A model generated the notes under the pieces. The model ran no database searches. It saw nothing but the letters and a program-made list of their open reading frames with translations, and was not told the DNA's origin. This document shows, one piece after another, positions 1 to 8,511 of a DNA stretch of 64,000 nt. Location of the stretch: assembly GCF_018417595.1 (NCBI RefSeq), contig NZ_CP070982.1:5135001-5199000 (forward strand), in the 5' to 3' direction. The position numbers and the translations under genes were made by a program. Origin of the DNA: Pseudomonas entomophila (GTDB taxonomy: Bacteria; Pseudomonadota; Gammaproteobacteria; Pseudomonadales; Pseudomonadaceae). Each line of letters opens with the position of its first letter. Within the stretch, counting starts at the first letter, position 1.

Positions 1-528
1 GCCGAGCAGGCGGCGCGCCATGGTGATGGTTTCTTCGCCAGCCACATCCTCTGGCCCAAGGGGCACTTCCAGCGCATGGTGGCGTTCTACCGCTCGCGCT
101 TCGCCCACTACGGCCACGGCACCCCGCAACAGGCCATGGTCGGGCTGGGCGGGCACATCTACGTCAACCGCCAGTCCCAAGTCGCCCGCGAGCGCTTCCG
201 CCCGTTCTTCGACAACGCGCCGGTGTATGGCCATGGCCCTTCGCTGGAAGAGTTCATGCGCGAGACTCCGCTGTCGGTGGGTAGCCCCCAGGAGATCATC
301 GACAAGACCCTGACCTTCCGCGAGCAGTTCGGCGACTACCAGCGCCAGCTGTTCCTGTTCGACCATGCCGGCATCCCTTTGCCGGAGGTGCTGGACATGC
401 TGGAGCTGTTCGGCAGCGAGATCCTGCCGGTGCTGCGCCGGGAAACCGCCAAGGGGCGCAACCCCGGCGCAGCCGAGCCACCGACCCACGCCGGGCGCCT
501 CGCCCAACGCGAACAACGCGCGGAGTGA
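1..528 (+). CDS. LLM class flavin-dependent oxidoreductase, C-terminal part
   Basis: The reading frame is open from the first base, so the 5' end lies outside the window; 175 codons remain. The sequence matches the C-terminal part of luciferase-like FMN-dependent monooxygenases: FFDNAPVYGHGPSLEEF, then TPLSVGSPQEIIDKTLTFRE and QLFLFDHAGIPLPEVLDMLE, the end of the TIM barrel. In this family the GSP(Q/E)EIIDK stretch is very common. The substrate cannot be deduced. The last 30 or so residues are low-complexity and polar. It converges with radA, 15 bases downstream. Confidence 0.85.
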   Translation, partial: AEQAARHGDGFFASHILWPKGHFQRMVAFYRSRFAHYGHGTPQQAMVGLGGHIYVNRQSQVARERFRPFFDNAPVYGHGPSLEEFMRETPLSVGSPQEIIDKTLTFREQFGDYQRQLFLFDHAGIPLPEVLDMLELFGSEILPVLRRETAKGRNPGAAEPPTHAGRLAQREQRAE

Positions 529-543
529 ACAGCCCCGGGCGTC

Positions 544-1911
544 TTACTCGAACAACGCATCCAGCGCCTGTTCAAGGCGGGTCACGGCGATCACCTGCAG
601 GCCCGCCGGCGCTTCCTTCGGGGCGTTGCCCTTGGGCACGATGGCGCGCTTGAAGCCATGCTTGGCCGCTTCCTTCAGGCGTTCCTGGCCACTGGGGACC
701 GGGCGTACCTCGCCCGACAGGCCGATCTCGCCGAACACCAGCAGGCCATGGGCCAGCGGGCGGTTGCGCAGGCTCGACATCACTGCCGCCAGCAACGCCA
801 GGTCGGAGGCGGTCTCCAGCACCTTGACCCCGCCGACCACGTTGAGGAACACGTCCTGGTCGTGGGTGGGGATGCCGCCATGCCGGTGCAGCACCGCCAG
901 CAGCATGGCCAGGCGGTTCTGGTCCAGGCCCAGCGTGACCCGGCGCGGGTTGGCCAGGTGGCTGTCGTCGACCAATGCCTGCACCTCCACCAGCATCGGC
1001 CGGGTCCCCTCCCACGTGGCCATGACCACACTGCCTGGCACTTCTTCCTGGGTGCGGTTGAGGAAGATCGCCGAAGGGTTCGAGACTTCTTTCAAGCCCC
1101 GGTCGGTCATGCCGAACACGCCCAGTTCGTTGACCGCGCCGAAGCGGTTCTTCACCGCCCGCAGCAGGCGCAGGCGGCCATCGGACTCACCCTCGAAATA
1201 CAGCACGGTGTCGACCATGTGCTCCAGCACCCGTGGGCCGGCCAACGAGCCTTCCTTGGTGACATGGCCGACCAGGAAGATCGCCGTGCCGCTCTGCTTG
1301 GCGTAGCGCACCAGCAGCGCCGTGCTCTCGCGCACCTGGGCCACGCCGCCGGGGGCCGACTGCAACTGCTCGGTGAAGATGGTCTGGATCGAGTCGATCA
1401 CCATCACCCGCGGTTTCTCCACACGGGCAGTGGCGATGATGGTTTCGATGCAGGTCTCGGTCATCACCTTGAGCTGGTCCTGGGGCAGGCCCAGGCGCCG
1501 CGAACGCATGGCCACCTGTTGCTGCGACTCCTCGCCGGTGACGTACAGCGCGGGCATCTGCACGGCGATGTTGCACAAGGTCTGCAGGAGGATGGTCGAC
1601 TTGCCGATGCCGGGGTCGCCACCGATCAGCACCACGGAGCCGTCCACCAGGCCGCCCCCCAGCACCCGGTCGAGCTCGGTGCTGCTGGTGGTGAAGCGCG
1701 GGATCTCCTCGACGCTCACCTCGGCCAGGGTCTTGATCTGCGCCTGCTGCCCGGTCCAGCCGGCACGGCCGCTCGGCGCGGCAGCGCCGCCGCTCTCGAT
1801 CATGGTTTCGACCAGGGTGTTCCAGGCACCGCAGTCGCCGCACTGGCCGGCCCACTTGGGGAAGGTCGCGCCGCACTCGGTGCAGCCATACAAGCGCTTG
1901 GCCTTGGCCAT
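544..1911 (-). CDS. radA: DNA repair protein RadA
   Basis: RadA (Sms) is a RecA-like ATPase that helps branch migration and processing of recombination intermediates. The 455-residue product starts with a C4 zinc finger (Cys10, Cys13, Cys23, Cys26), followed by the Walker A motif GGDPGIGKST, a Walker B region VMVIDSIQTI, the RadA-specific KNRFG motif (VKNRFGAVNELGVF) and a Lon-protease-like C-terminal domain. The frame is open 33 codons further upstream, but ATG at 1911 gives the standard N-terminus MAKAKRLYGCTECG and the usual length. It is divergent from mscL. Confidence 0.97.
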   Translation of the reverse strand: MAKAKRLYGCTECGATFPKWAGQCGDCGAWNTLVETMIESGGAAAPSGRAGWTGQQAQIKTLAEVSVEEIPRFTTSSTELDRVLGGGLVDGSVVLIGGDPGIGKSTILLQTLCNIAVQMPALYVTGEESQQQVAMRSRRLGLPQDQLKVMTETCIETIIATARVEKPRVMVIDSIQTIFTEQLQSAPGGVAQVRESTALLVRYAKQSGTAIFLVGHVTKEGSLAGPRVLEHMVDTVLYFEGESDGRLRLLRAVKNRFGAVNELGVFGMTDRGLKEVSNPSAIFLNRTQEEVPGSVVMATWEGTRPMLVEVQALVDDSHLANPRRVTLGLDQNRLAMLLAVLHRHGGIPTHDQDVFLNVVGGVKVLETASDLALLAAVMSSLRNRPLAHGLLVFGEIGLSGEVRPVPSGQERLKEAAKHGFKRAIVPKGNAPKEAPAGLQVIAVTRLEQALDALFE

Positions 1912-2089
1912 GGGCGGGGTCTCCTGGAAAAAACCGCCATGATAGCCGAACACGGACGTGTCCCGGAGGCCTCGAAGGGCGACAAAACTATTCGCGCTAA
2001 GCACAGTCATTAGCTGCGAACGTCACGCATGAAGCGTTTTAGTGGCTTACACTGCGTTTACCTCTCCATTCGTAACAAAGGAATACAGC

Positions 2090-2503
2090 ATGGGCATGCT
2101 CAGTGAATTCAAGGCCTTCGCGGTCAAGGGAAATGTCGTCGACATGGCGGTGGGTATCATCATCGGCGCGGCCTTCGGCAAGATCGTGTCGTCCTTCGTC
2201 GGTGACGTGATCATGCCCCCCATCGGCCTGCTGATCGGCGGCGTGGACTTCAGCGACCTGGCCATCACGCTCAAGGCCGCCGAAGGCGATGTGCCGGCCG
2301 TGGTGCTGGCTTATGGCAAGTTCATCCAGACCATCCTCGACTTCATCATCGTCGCCTTCGCCATTTTCATGGGGGTGAAGGTGATCAACCGCCTCAAGCG
2401 CGAAGAAGCCGTGGCCCCGACCGCACCGCCAGTGCCCACCGCCGAAGAAACCCTGCTGACCGAGATTCGCGACCTGCTCAAGGCGCAGAACCGCCAGCCC
2501 TGA
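2090..2503 (+). CDS. mscL: Large-conductance mechanosensitive channel MscL
   Basis: MscL is the pressure-release channel of the inner membrane, opening on osmotic downshock. The 137-residue protein shows the family N-terminus [22 protein letters not shown], a first transmembrane helix ([16 protein letters not shown]), a periplasmic loop and a second helix ([18 protein letters not shown]) before a charged C-terminal helix. ATG 2090 was chosen over an upstream in-frame codon because AAAGGA sits 7-8 bases before it and the length fits the family. Convergent with fpr. Confidence 0.97.
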   Translation: MGMLSEFKAFAVKGNVVDMAVGIIIGAAFGKIVSSFVGDVIMPPIGLLIGGVDFSDLAITLKAAEGDVPAVVLAYGKFIQTILDFIIVAFAIFMGVKVINRLKREEAVAPTAPPVPTAEETLLTEIRDLLKAQNRQP

Positions 2504-2520
2504 CGAAAACGGCGCAACCG

Positions 2521-2550
2521 CTGTAGGCCCAGCGTTGCTGGCGCCTACAG
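2521..2550. terminator. Hairpin between convergent mscL and fpr
   Basis: CTGTAGGC and CCAGC pair with GCTGG and GCCTACAG around a short loop. It lies 18 bases after mscL and 15 before the fpr stop, so it may end transcription from both sides. There is no long T-run on either strand; the sequence also resembles the REP family of this genome. Confidence 0.5.
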
Positions 2551-2564
2551 GGGGATATCGCGCT

Positions 2565-3341
2565 TTACCAGTAGTTCTCCACCGCCACCTGGCCAGGGCG
2601 CTTGCTCAGGCTCAGTTGCAGGTCGCGAGCCTTCAGCACCTTGCGCGTCTCGTCGATCATGTCCGGGTTGCCGCACAGCATGATCCGCGAATGCTCCGGC
2701 GACAGTGCCAGCCCCGCGGCGTTCTCCAGCTCGCCATTTTCGATCAGCGTGGTGATGCGCGCGTTCAATGCGCCAGGATGCTGCTCACGGGTTACCACCG
2801 GAATGAATTGCAGCTTGCCGGCGAACTCCGCCAGATAGTCGCGTTGCTCCAGGCCAGCGATTTCCTCCAGATAAGCCAGCTCCTTCGCCTCGCGCACCGA
2901 GTACACCAGCTTGATGTTGTCGAAACGTTCCCAGGCCTCGAAATCCTGGAGTATCGACATGAAGGGCGCGATGCCAGTCCCCGTGGCAAGCAGCCACAGG
3001 TCGCGACCGCCGACGAACCTATCGAGTGTCAGGTAGCCGAAGGCCTGGCGGTCGATCAGCAGGCTGTCGCCCTCGGCCAGCCGGCTGAGCTCACTGGTGA
3101 ATTCGCCACCGGGCACCACGATGGAGAAGAAGTCGAGAAACTCGTCATGGGGCGCGCTGACCATGGAATAGGCACGCCAGACCACGCTGCCGTCAGCCTT
3201 GGTCACCCCCAGGCGAGCGAACTGCCCGGCGCGGAAGCGAAACCCCGTATCACGGCTGACCCGCAGGCTGAACAGGTTGGGCGTCAGAGGCTGGACATCG
3301 AGCAGGGTCTGGCGGGTGAACTTGTCGGCACTGGCGGACAT
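2565..3341 (-). CDS. fpr: Ferredoxin--NADP(+) reductase
   Basis: This FAD enzyme moves electrons between NADPH and ferredoxin or flavodoxin, feeding Fe-S cluster assembly and oxidative-stress defence. The 258-residue product carries the FAD-binding RAYSMVSAP motif (RxYS type), a second flavin-site stretch GGEFTSELS, the NADP-site LLATGTGIAPF motif and the bacterial C-terminal aromatic end VENYW. The frame is open 19 codons further up, but ATG 3341 has GGAG six bases upstream (minus strand) and gives the usual N-terminus. Pseudomonas carries more than one fpr; this is the copy beside mscL and ppoR. Confidence 0.93.
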   Translation of the reverse strand: MSASADKFTRQTLLDVQPLTPNLFSLRVSRDTGFRFRAGQFARLGVTKADGSVVWRAYSMVSAPHDEFLDFFSIVVPGGEFTSELSRLAEGDSLLIDRQAFGYLTLDRFVGGRDLWLLATGTGIAPFMSILQDFEAWERFDNIKLVYSVREAKELAYLEEIAGLEQRDYLAEFAGKLQFIPVVTREQHPGALNARITTLIENGELENAAGLALSPEHSRIMLCGNPDMIDETRKVLKARDLQLSLSKRPGQVAVENYW

Positions 3342-3555
3342 GACGGGCTCCATTGAACAATTGCGCCTAGTGTCGCGCAATGCGGGCGGGATAAACACCG
3401 TCGGTTTGTAGGGTATCGTCGATTGACTACAGCAAACTGCTTAGAAAACAGCACAGCTATAGCAAAAAAACCGAGCACAAAACGAGGACATTTCCTACAC
3501 TTCGTCCCGTGCGGCGCAGTAATTGGATCCAAGGCGAAACAATGGAGCTTCACCG

Positions 3556-4260
3556 ATGCCTTACTGGAAGAGCGAAGATGCCCAACGTCTGCTGGTAGAG
3601 AGCGATCCTCAGCGGATGTTCGAAATTGCCGTGACGATGGCCCAGGCACTGTGAATGGAATATCTCGGCCTGAGCCTGCACCTGCACATCGCCGCCCATA
3701 ATCCGCAGGTGATTCTCTACAACAATTATCCGCGCGAGTGGAACGAACGCTACCGACAGGGAAACTTCCTCACGATAGACCCAGTAGTATCAATGTGCCA
3801 TAAATCTACCAAGCCGCAAGTCTGGAGCGACGAACTGTTCCGCGAGGTTCCACATTTTCGCGAAGCGGCCATGGGATTCGGGATCACCCACGGCTGGACC
3901 CAGTCGGTCTTCGATCACCGACACAATGAAAGTCAGCTGAGCGTGTGTCGGGGCAAACGCCCAATCAAGGTGAAGGAAATCCATGACAAAGCTTGCCTGG
4001 TGATGTGGCTGTGCAACACATTGCACGCGGCACTCAGTGAGCACCATCTGGAAAAACTCAGCCCGACACCCAATCTGAGCGAGCGTGAGCTGGAAGTGCT
4101 GAAGTGGTCCGCGGCCGGCAAGACTGCGGCGGACGTGGCGACCATCCTGTCGCTGTCGACCAGCACGGTGAACTTCCATATTCGCAGCGTGATCGACAAG
4201 ACCAACGCCAACAACAAGGCCGGAGCCATTGCCATCGCTGCCCTGCGCGGCCTGCTCTGA
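3556..4260 (+). pseudogene. ppoR: LuxR-family AHL-responsive solo regulator (PpoR-type), interrupted by in-frame TGA
   Basis: PpoR is a LuxR solo of P. putida that binds acyl-homoserine lactones without a cognate synthase. ATG 3556 follows GGAG at good spacing and begins a 33-residue N-terminus (MPYWKSEDAQRLL...). A TGA at 3652-3654 then interrupts the same frame, and ATG 3655 follows at once; the remaining 201 codons are intact. Counting the TGA as one residue gives 234, close to PpoR length. Autoinducer-site residues are present with TraR spacing (Trp29, Tyr33, Asp42, Pro43 of the 201-residue part), and the C-terminal GerE helix-turn-helix (LSERELEVLKWSAAGKTAAD) is complete. Either the gene is dead, or re-initiation at TGAATG yields a protein lacking its first helix. 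A sequencing error is possible. Confidence 0.8.
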
Positions 4261-4356
4261 CAGCCCGTCCCCCGTCGATGGGTAAAGCCCTGTAGAATCG
4301 CCCACCGCAAGCCTGCCGCACAGCGCGCCAGGCAGATTCGCAGCTGAGCCCATGTC

Positions 4357-5481
4357 ATGCCCCTGTTCAACAGCCCCTTCGCCGACCTCGACCTGATCCG
4401 CCAGCCGGAGCAGGCCAATGACCCGCTGCTGGCCTTCGACGCCGCCGACCAGTATCTGCTGGAATACCTGGCCGCCCAGGCGCCGACCGCCAACGGCAAG
4501 GTGCTGGTGCTCAACGACAGCTTCGGCGCCCTGGCGGCCAGCCTGGCCGGACAGGTGGCGGTGATCAGCAGCGGCGACTCGCACCTGGCGCGCATGGCGC
4601 TGGAGAAAAACCTGGCACGTAACGGCAAGGGCTTTGACAGCGTGCCGTTCATTCCTGCCAACCAAGCCTGGCAAGGCCCGTTCGACCGGGTGCTGGTGCG
4701 GGTGCCCAAGACCCTGGCCTTGCTCGAGGAACAGTTGATCCGCCTGCAAGGCCAGCTTGCCCCGGGCGCCCAGGTGATCGCCGGCGCCATGATCAAGCAC
4801 CTGCCACGCGCCGCGGGCGACCTGATGGAGAAGTACATCGGCCCGGTCCAGGCTTCACTGGCACAAAAGAAGGCCCGCCTGCTCACCGCCACCGTCGCCG
4901 AACGGCCACAGGCATGCTCGCCCTACCCTAGCCGCTACCGCCTGGACAGCCCTGCGCTGGAGCTGCTCAACCATGCCAACGTGTTCTGCCGCGAAGGACT
5001 GGACATTGGCACCCGGGCCTTCCTGCCCCACCTGCCGCGCGACCTGGGCCAGGCGCGGGTCGCGGACCTGGGCTGCGGCAACGGCGTGCTGGCCATCGCC
5101 AGCGCCCTGGCCAACCCCGATGCCCACTACACGCTGGTGGACGAGTCGTACATGGCAGTGCAATCGGCCCGGGACAACTGGCAGGCGGCGCTGGGCGAAC
5201 GCGCAGTCGAGATTCACGCGGCCGACGGCTTGGCCGGGCAAGAAAAGCAGTCGCTGGATGTGGTGCTGTGCAACCCGCCGTTCCACCAGCAGCAAGTGGT
5301 CGGCGACTTCCTCGCCTGGCGGATGTTCCAGCAAGCCCGTGAGGCGCTGGTGGTCGGGGGGGCGTTGTATATCGTCGGCAACCGGCACCTGGGCTATCAC
5401 AGCAAATTGGCGCGGTTGTTCCGAGGTGTCGAGCAGGTGGCGGCGACGCCGAAGTTCGTGGTGCTCAAAGCGCGTAAATGA
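4357..5481 (+). CDS. rlmG: 23S rRNA (guanine-N2) methyltransferase RlmG
   Basis: RlmG methylates G1835 of 23S rRNA using S-adenosylmethionine. The 374-residue protein has the duplicated methyltransferase layout: a degenerate N-terminal half and an active C-terminal half with the SAM motif VADLGCGNGVLAIA and the catalytic NPPFHQQ motif typical of N2-guanine methylases. It is a single gene downstream of ppoR, followed by a hairpin. ATG 4357 gives the family N-terminus MPLFNSPFADLDLIRQPEQ. Confidence 0.93.
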   Translation: MPLFNSPFADLDLIRQPEQANDPLLAFDAADQYLLEYLAAQAPTANGKVLVLNDSFGALAASLAGQVAVISSGDSHLARMALEKNLARNGKGFDSVPFIPANQAWQGPFDRVLVRVPKTLALLEEQLIRLQGQLAPGAQVIAGAMIKHLPRAAGDLMEKYIGPVQASLAQKKARLLTATVAERPQACSPYPSRYRLDSPALELLNHANVFCREGLDIGTRAFLPHLPRDLGQARVADLGCGNGVLAIASALANPDAHYTLVDESYMAVQSARDNWQAALGERAVEIHAADGLAGQEKQSLDVVLCNPPFHQQQVVGDFLAWRMFQQAREALVVGGALYIVGNRHLGYHSKLARLFRGVEQVAATPKFVVLKARK

Positions 5482-5484
5482 AGA

Positions 5485-5516
5485 GGACCGCGCCGACCTC
5501 AAGATCAGCGCGGTCC
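5485..5516 (+). terminator. Hairpin after rlmG
   Basis: GGACCGCGC (5485-5493) pairs perfectly with GCGCGGTCC (5508-5516), starting four bases after the rlmG stop. No T-run follows, so termination strength is uncertain. A second short REP-like hairpin (GCGGGTTCACCCGC) follows at about 5526. Confidence 0.5.
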
Positions 5517-5568
5517 CTGCAGGAGCGGGTTCACCCGCGATGGGCTGCATGGCAGCCCGCCTTGCAGA

Positions 5569-5709
5569 TCAGTGGGTACTCAACCCCGCCGCGCTCATGA
5601 ACATGCGCATGCCATAGGCCACCACCCCCAGCGCCGCGACACTCAGCGCCCAGATCAGCACCAGCCAACCCACACGTTGCCACAGCGGTTTCTTTTCTTC
5701 GACGTTCAT
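5569..5709 (-). CDS. DUF2474 small membrane protein, accessory subunit of the CIO oxidase
   Basis: A 46-residue reading frame, too short for many gene callers, lies 12 bases downstream of cioB. It encodes a polar N-terminus (MNVEEKKPLWQR), one membrane helix (WLVLIWALSVAALGVVAYGM) and a short tail. This is the DUF2474 family, found next to bd-type oxidases of the cyanide-insensitive branch, analogous in place and size to CydX. Its Shine-Dalgarno AGGAG shares bases with the cioB stop codon TAG, so translation is probably coupled. A role in oxidase assembly or stability is inferred from family and position. Confidence 0.85.
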   Translation of the reverse strand: MNVEEKKPLWQRVGWLVLIWALSVAALGVVAYGMRMFMSAAGLSTH

Positions 5710-5721
5710 CACGACGCGCTC

Positions 5722-6729
5722 CTAGTGATAGCCATCTTCATGGGTCACCTTGCCGCGGAACACGTAGTAGCTCCAGTAGGTGTAACCCAGAATGAACGGC
5801 AGGATGAACAACGTGCCCACCAGCATGAAGCCCTGGCTCTGCGGTGGTGCCGCGGCGTCCCAGATGCTGATCGACGGCGGGATGATGTTCGGCCACAGGC
5901 TGATGCCCAACCCGCTGTAGCCCAGGAAGATCAGCACCAGGGTCAGCAGGAACGGCGTGTAGTGCGCGTTTCGCGCCACCGCCCGCAGCAAGCCGTAGAA
6001 GGTCACCAGCACCAGGATCGGCACCGGCATGAACCAGACCAGGTTGGGCATGCTGAACCAGCGTTCGGCGATCTGCGGGTAGGCGATCGGTGTCCACAGG
6101 CTGACAATACCGATAACCGCCAGCAGCACCAGCGCCAGGGGCCGGGCGATGTCATGCATCTTCTGCTGCAGCGGCCCTTCGGTCTTCATGATCAACCAGG
6201 TGCAACCCAGCAAGGTGTAGGCCACGATCAGGCCCAGGCCGCAGAACAGCGTGAACGGGGTCAGCCAGTCCAGGGTGCCGCCGGCGAACTTGCGGTCGAC
6301 CACCTTGAAGCCTTCGATGAAGGCGCCCAGGGCCACGCCCTGGAAGAAGGTCGCCACCAGCGAGCCCCAGATGAACGCCTTGTCCCATATATGCCGTTTG
6401 TTCGCTCTGGCCTTGAAGCGGAACTCGAAGGCCACGCCACGGAAGATCAGGCCCACCAGCATCAGGATCAACGGCAGGTACAGCGCCTCGAGCACCACCG
6501 AATAGGCCAGCGGGAAGGCACCGAACAGCGCCGCGCCCCCCAGCACCAGCCAGGTTTCATTGCCGTCCCATACCGGGGCGACGGTGTTCATCATCACATC
6601 GCGGTCACGCTCGCCCTTCACGAAGGGGAAAAGCATGCCGATCCCCAGGTCGAAACCATCCATCACCACGTACATCATGACGCCGAAGATGATGATCACG
6701 GCCCAGATCAGCGGAAGATCGATACCCAT
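5722..6729 (-). CDS. cioB: Cyanide-insensitive (bd-type) ubiquinol oxidase subunit II
   Basis: CioB is the heme-free partner subunit of the CIO quinol oxidase in the inner membrane. The 335-residue protein matches CydB: N-terminal helix, then GFDLGIGMLFPFVKGERDRD and NGNETWLVLGGAALFGAFP-type motifs (here WDGNETWLVLGGAALFG), eight or nine membrane segments, and the C-terminal YTYWSYYVFRGKV. Its ATG lies one base after the cioA stop, so the two are co-translated. The DUF2474 gene follows. Confidence 0.96.
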   Translation of the reverse strand: MGIDLPLIWAVIIIFGVMMYVVMDGFDLGIGMLFPFVKGERDRDVMMNTVAPVWDGNETWLVLGGAALFGAFPLAYSVVLEALYLPLILMLVGLIFRGVAFEFRFKARANKRHIWDKAFIWGSLVATFFQGVALGAFIEGFKVVDRKFAGGTLDWLTPFTLFCGLGLIVAYTLLGCTWLIMKTEGPLQQKMHDIARPLALVLLAVIGIVSLWTPIAYPQIAERWFSMPNLVWFMPVPILVLVTFYGLLRAVARNAHYTPFLLTLVLIFLGYSGLGISLWPNIIPPSISIWDAAAPPQSQGFMLVGTLFILPFILGYTYWSYYVFRGKVTHEDGYH

Positions 6730-6730
6730 C

Positions 6731-8167
6731 TCAGTTCCCCTCGCTCAGGCTGGTGGAGTCGGCCTCGTGGCCTTCATCGGCGGCGGACAACGGCCGTGCC
6801 GGCGTGCGTTTCTGGCCGGGGCCACCAGGGGTGTGCTCCTCGCCTTCGCCGGTTTTCGGCCCTTTGCGCACCAGGCGCATCATGTAGCCGATACCGGTGC
6901 CGAACAGGGCGAAGTAGACCACCACGAACATCACCAGGGTGAAGCCCAGCTGCGCGTAGCTGTGGTTGGATACCCCATCGGCGGTGCGCATCAACCCGTA
7001 GACCACCCACGGCTGGCGGCCAACCTCGGTGGTGAACCAGCCGGCGAGGATGGCGATCAGCCCCGATGGCCCCATCCACAGGGTGAGGTAGAGGAACGGC
7101 CGCGAGCTGTACAGCGTGCCACGCTTGCGCAGCCACAGGCTCCACAGGCCGACCAGGATCATCAGCATGCCCAGCCCGACCATGATCCGGAACGACCAGA
7201 ACACGATGGTGGAGTTAGGCCGGTCCTCGGGTGGAAACTCCTTCATGGCCGGGACCTGCTTGTCCAGGCTATGGGTGAGGATCAGGCTGCCCAGTGCCGG
7301 GATCTCGACCTTGAAGCGCGTGGTCTCGGCTTTCATGTCGGGGATGCCGAACAGGATCAGTGGGGTCGGCTCGCCGGGCTTGTTTTCCCAGTGCCCCTCG
7401 ATGGCGGCGATCTTCACCGGCTGGTGCTTGAGGGTATTGAGCCCGTGGAAGTCACCGATCACCGCCTGCACCGGCGCGACGATCAGCGCCATCCACATGG
7501 CCATCGACAGCATCTTGCGCACCGCTGGGTTGTCACGCCCGCGCAGCAGGTGCCAGGCCGCCGACGAACCGACGAAGAACGCGGTGGCGACGAACGCCGC
7601 GGTGGCCATGTGCATCAGGCGATAGGGGAACGACGGGTTGAAGATCACGGCGAACCAGTCCACCGGGATCACCTGGCCATTGACGATCTCGTAGCCCTGG
7701 GGGGTCTGCATCCAGCTGTTGGAGGCCAGGATCCAGAACGTCGACACCAGCGTGCCGAGCGCCACCATGCAGGTGGCGAAGAAATGCAGGCCGCGGCCGA
7801 CACGGTTCCAGCCGAACAGCATGACACCGAGGAAACCGGCCTCCAGGAAGAAGGCGGTCAGCACCTCGTAGGTGAGCAACGGGCCGGTGATGGAGCCAGC
7901 GAAATCGGAAAACTGGCTCCAGTTCGTACCGAATTGATAGGCCATGACCAGGCCGGAGACCACGCCCATGCCGAAGTTGACGGCGAAGATCTTCGACCAG
8001 AAGTGGTACAGGTCACGGTAGGTGTTGTCGCCGGTCTTCAGCCAAAGACCTTCGAGGACTGCCAGGTAGCTCGCCAGGCCAATGGTGATGGCCGGGAACA
8101 GGATGTGAAAGGACACGGTAAAGGCAAACTGGATTCGGGCGAGCTCTAGGGCTTCTAATCCGAACAT
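6731..8167 (-). CDS. cioA: Cyanide-insensitive (bd-type) ubiquinol oxidase subunit I
   Basis: CioA holds the hemes and quinol site of a terminal oxidase that keeps respiring in cyanide and at low iron or copper. The 478-residue protein begins MFGLEALELARIQFAFTVSF, has the heme-ligand His in FHILFP (His21), the quinol-site GRQPWVVYG motif and nine or so membrane helices. The loop between helices 6 and 7 is short, as in the CIO subclass, rather than the long Q-loop of E. coli CydA. The C-terminal tail is hydrophilic. A perfect ANR/FNR box lies 148 bases upstream of the ATG. Confidence 0.96.
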   Translation of the reverse strand: MFGLEALELARIQFAFTVSFHILFPAITIGLASYLAVLEGLWLKTGDNTYRDLYHFWSKIFAVNFGMGVVSGLVMAYQFGTNWSQFSDFAGSITGPLLTYEVLTAFFLEAGFLGVMLFGWNRVGRGLHFFATCMVALGTLVSTFWILASNSWMQTPQGYEIVNGQVIPVDWFAVIFNPSFPYRLMHMATAAFVATAFFVGSSAAWHLLRGRDNPAVRKMLSMAMWMALIVAPVQAVIGDFHGLNTLKHQPVKIAAIEGHWENKPGEPTPLILFGIPDMKAETTRFKVEIPALGSLILTHSLDKQVPAMKEFPPEDRPNSTIVFWSFRIMVGLGMLMILVGLWSLWLRKRGTLYSSRPFLYLTLWMGPSGLIAILAGWFTTEVGRQPWVVYGLMRTADGVSNHSYAQLGFTLVMFVVVYFALFGTGIGYMMRLVRKGPKTGEGEEHTPGGPGQKRTPARPLSAADEGHEADSTSLSEGN

Positions 8168-8511
8168 GGTGCTTCCTCTTCAGATAATCCGGCGGCCGGG
8201 CCCACGGCCCTGTCGCCCACTGCCCCCACGGGATGTCGAGTGTGGCCTGTTCTTTTTGTTCTGTTCGATCGCAGGGATTCCGGCCCGGAGGCCAAATCGT
8301 TGCTTCTGGAACGATTGATCCAGATCAACGACTGTTTGGAAGCATAGTCCTGAATGACCTATCCGGATGTGTGGTTGATTGCCGCGTGACCCGATGTCTC
8401 ACCCTCTTTTGCGATGCCTGCGGAGTTGATCCACGCGGTTTTCAGCAACCAATTGTTACAAACAGATGTTACGCTTCAGCCCCCTCCAGCACCGAGGTCG
8501 CAGGCTCCCCG
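8168..8511. other. Divergent intergenic region between cioA and the MFS gene
   Basis: A gene-free stretch of 344 bases with AT-richer parts. It holds the ANR box and a second half-site-like TTGATT near 8378. Short open frames run through it in the MFS frame, but the family N-terminus begins only at 8512. No RNA gene was recognised. Confidence 0.5.
8315..8328. promoter_or_regulatory. ANR/FNR box in the cioA upstream region
   Basis: TTGAT-CCAG-ATCAA is a perfect match to the FNR/ANR dyad TTGAT-N4-ATCAA. ANR is the oxygen-sensing Fe-S regulator of Pseudomonas and is known to control cio genes, mainly as a repressor at low oxygen. The site sits 148 bases before the cioA ATG and 184 before the divergent MFS gene, so it could serve either. 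Confidence 0.75.
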
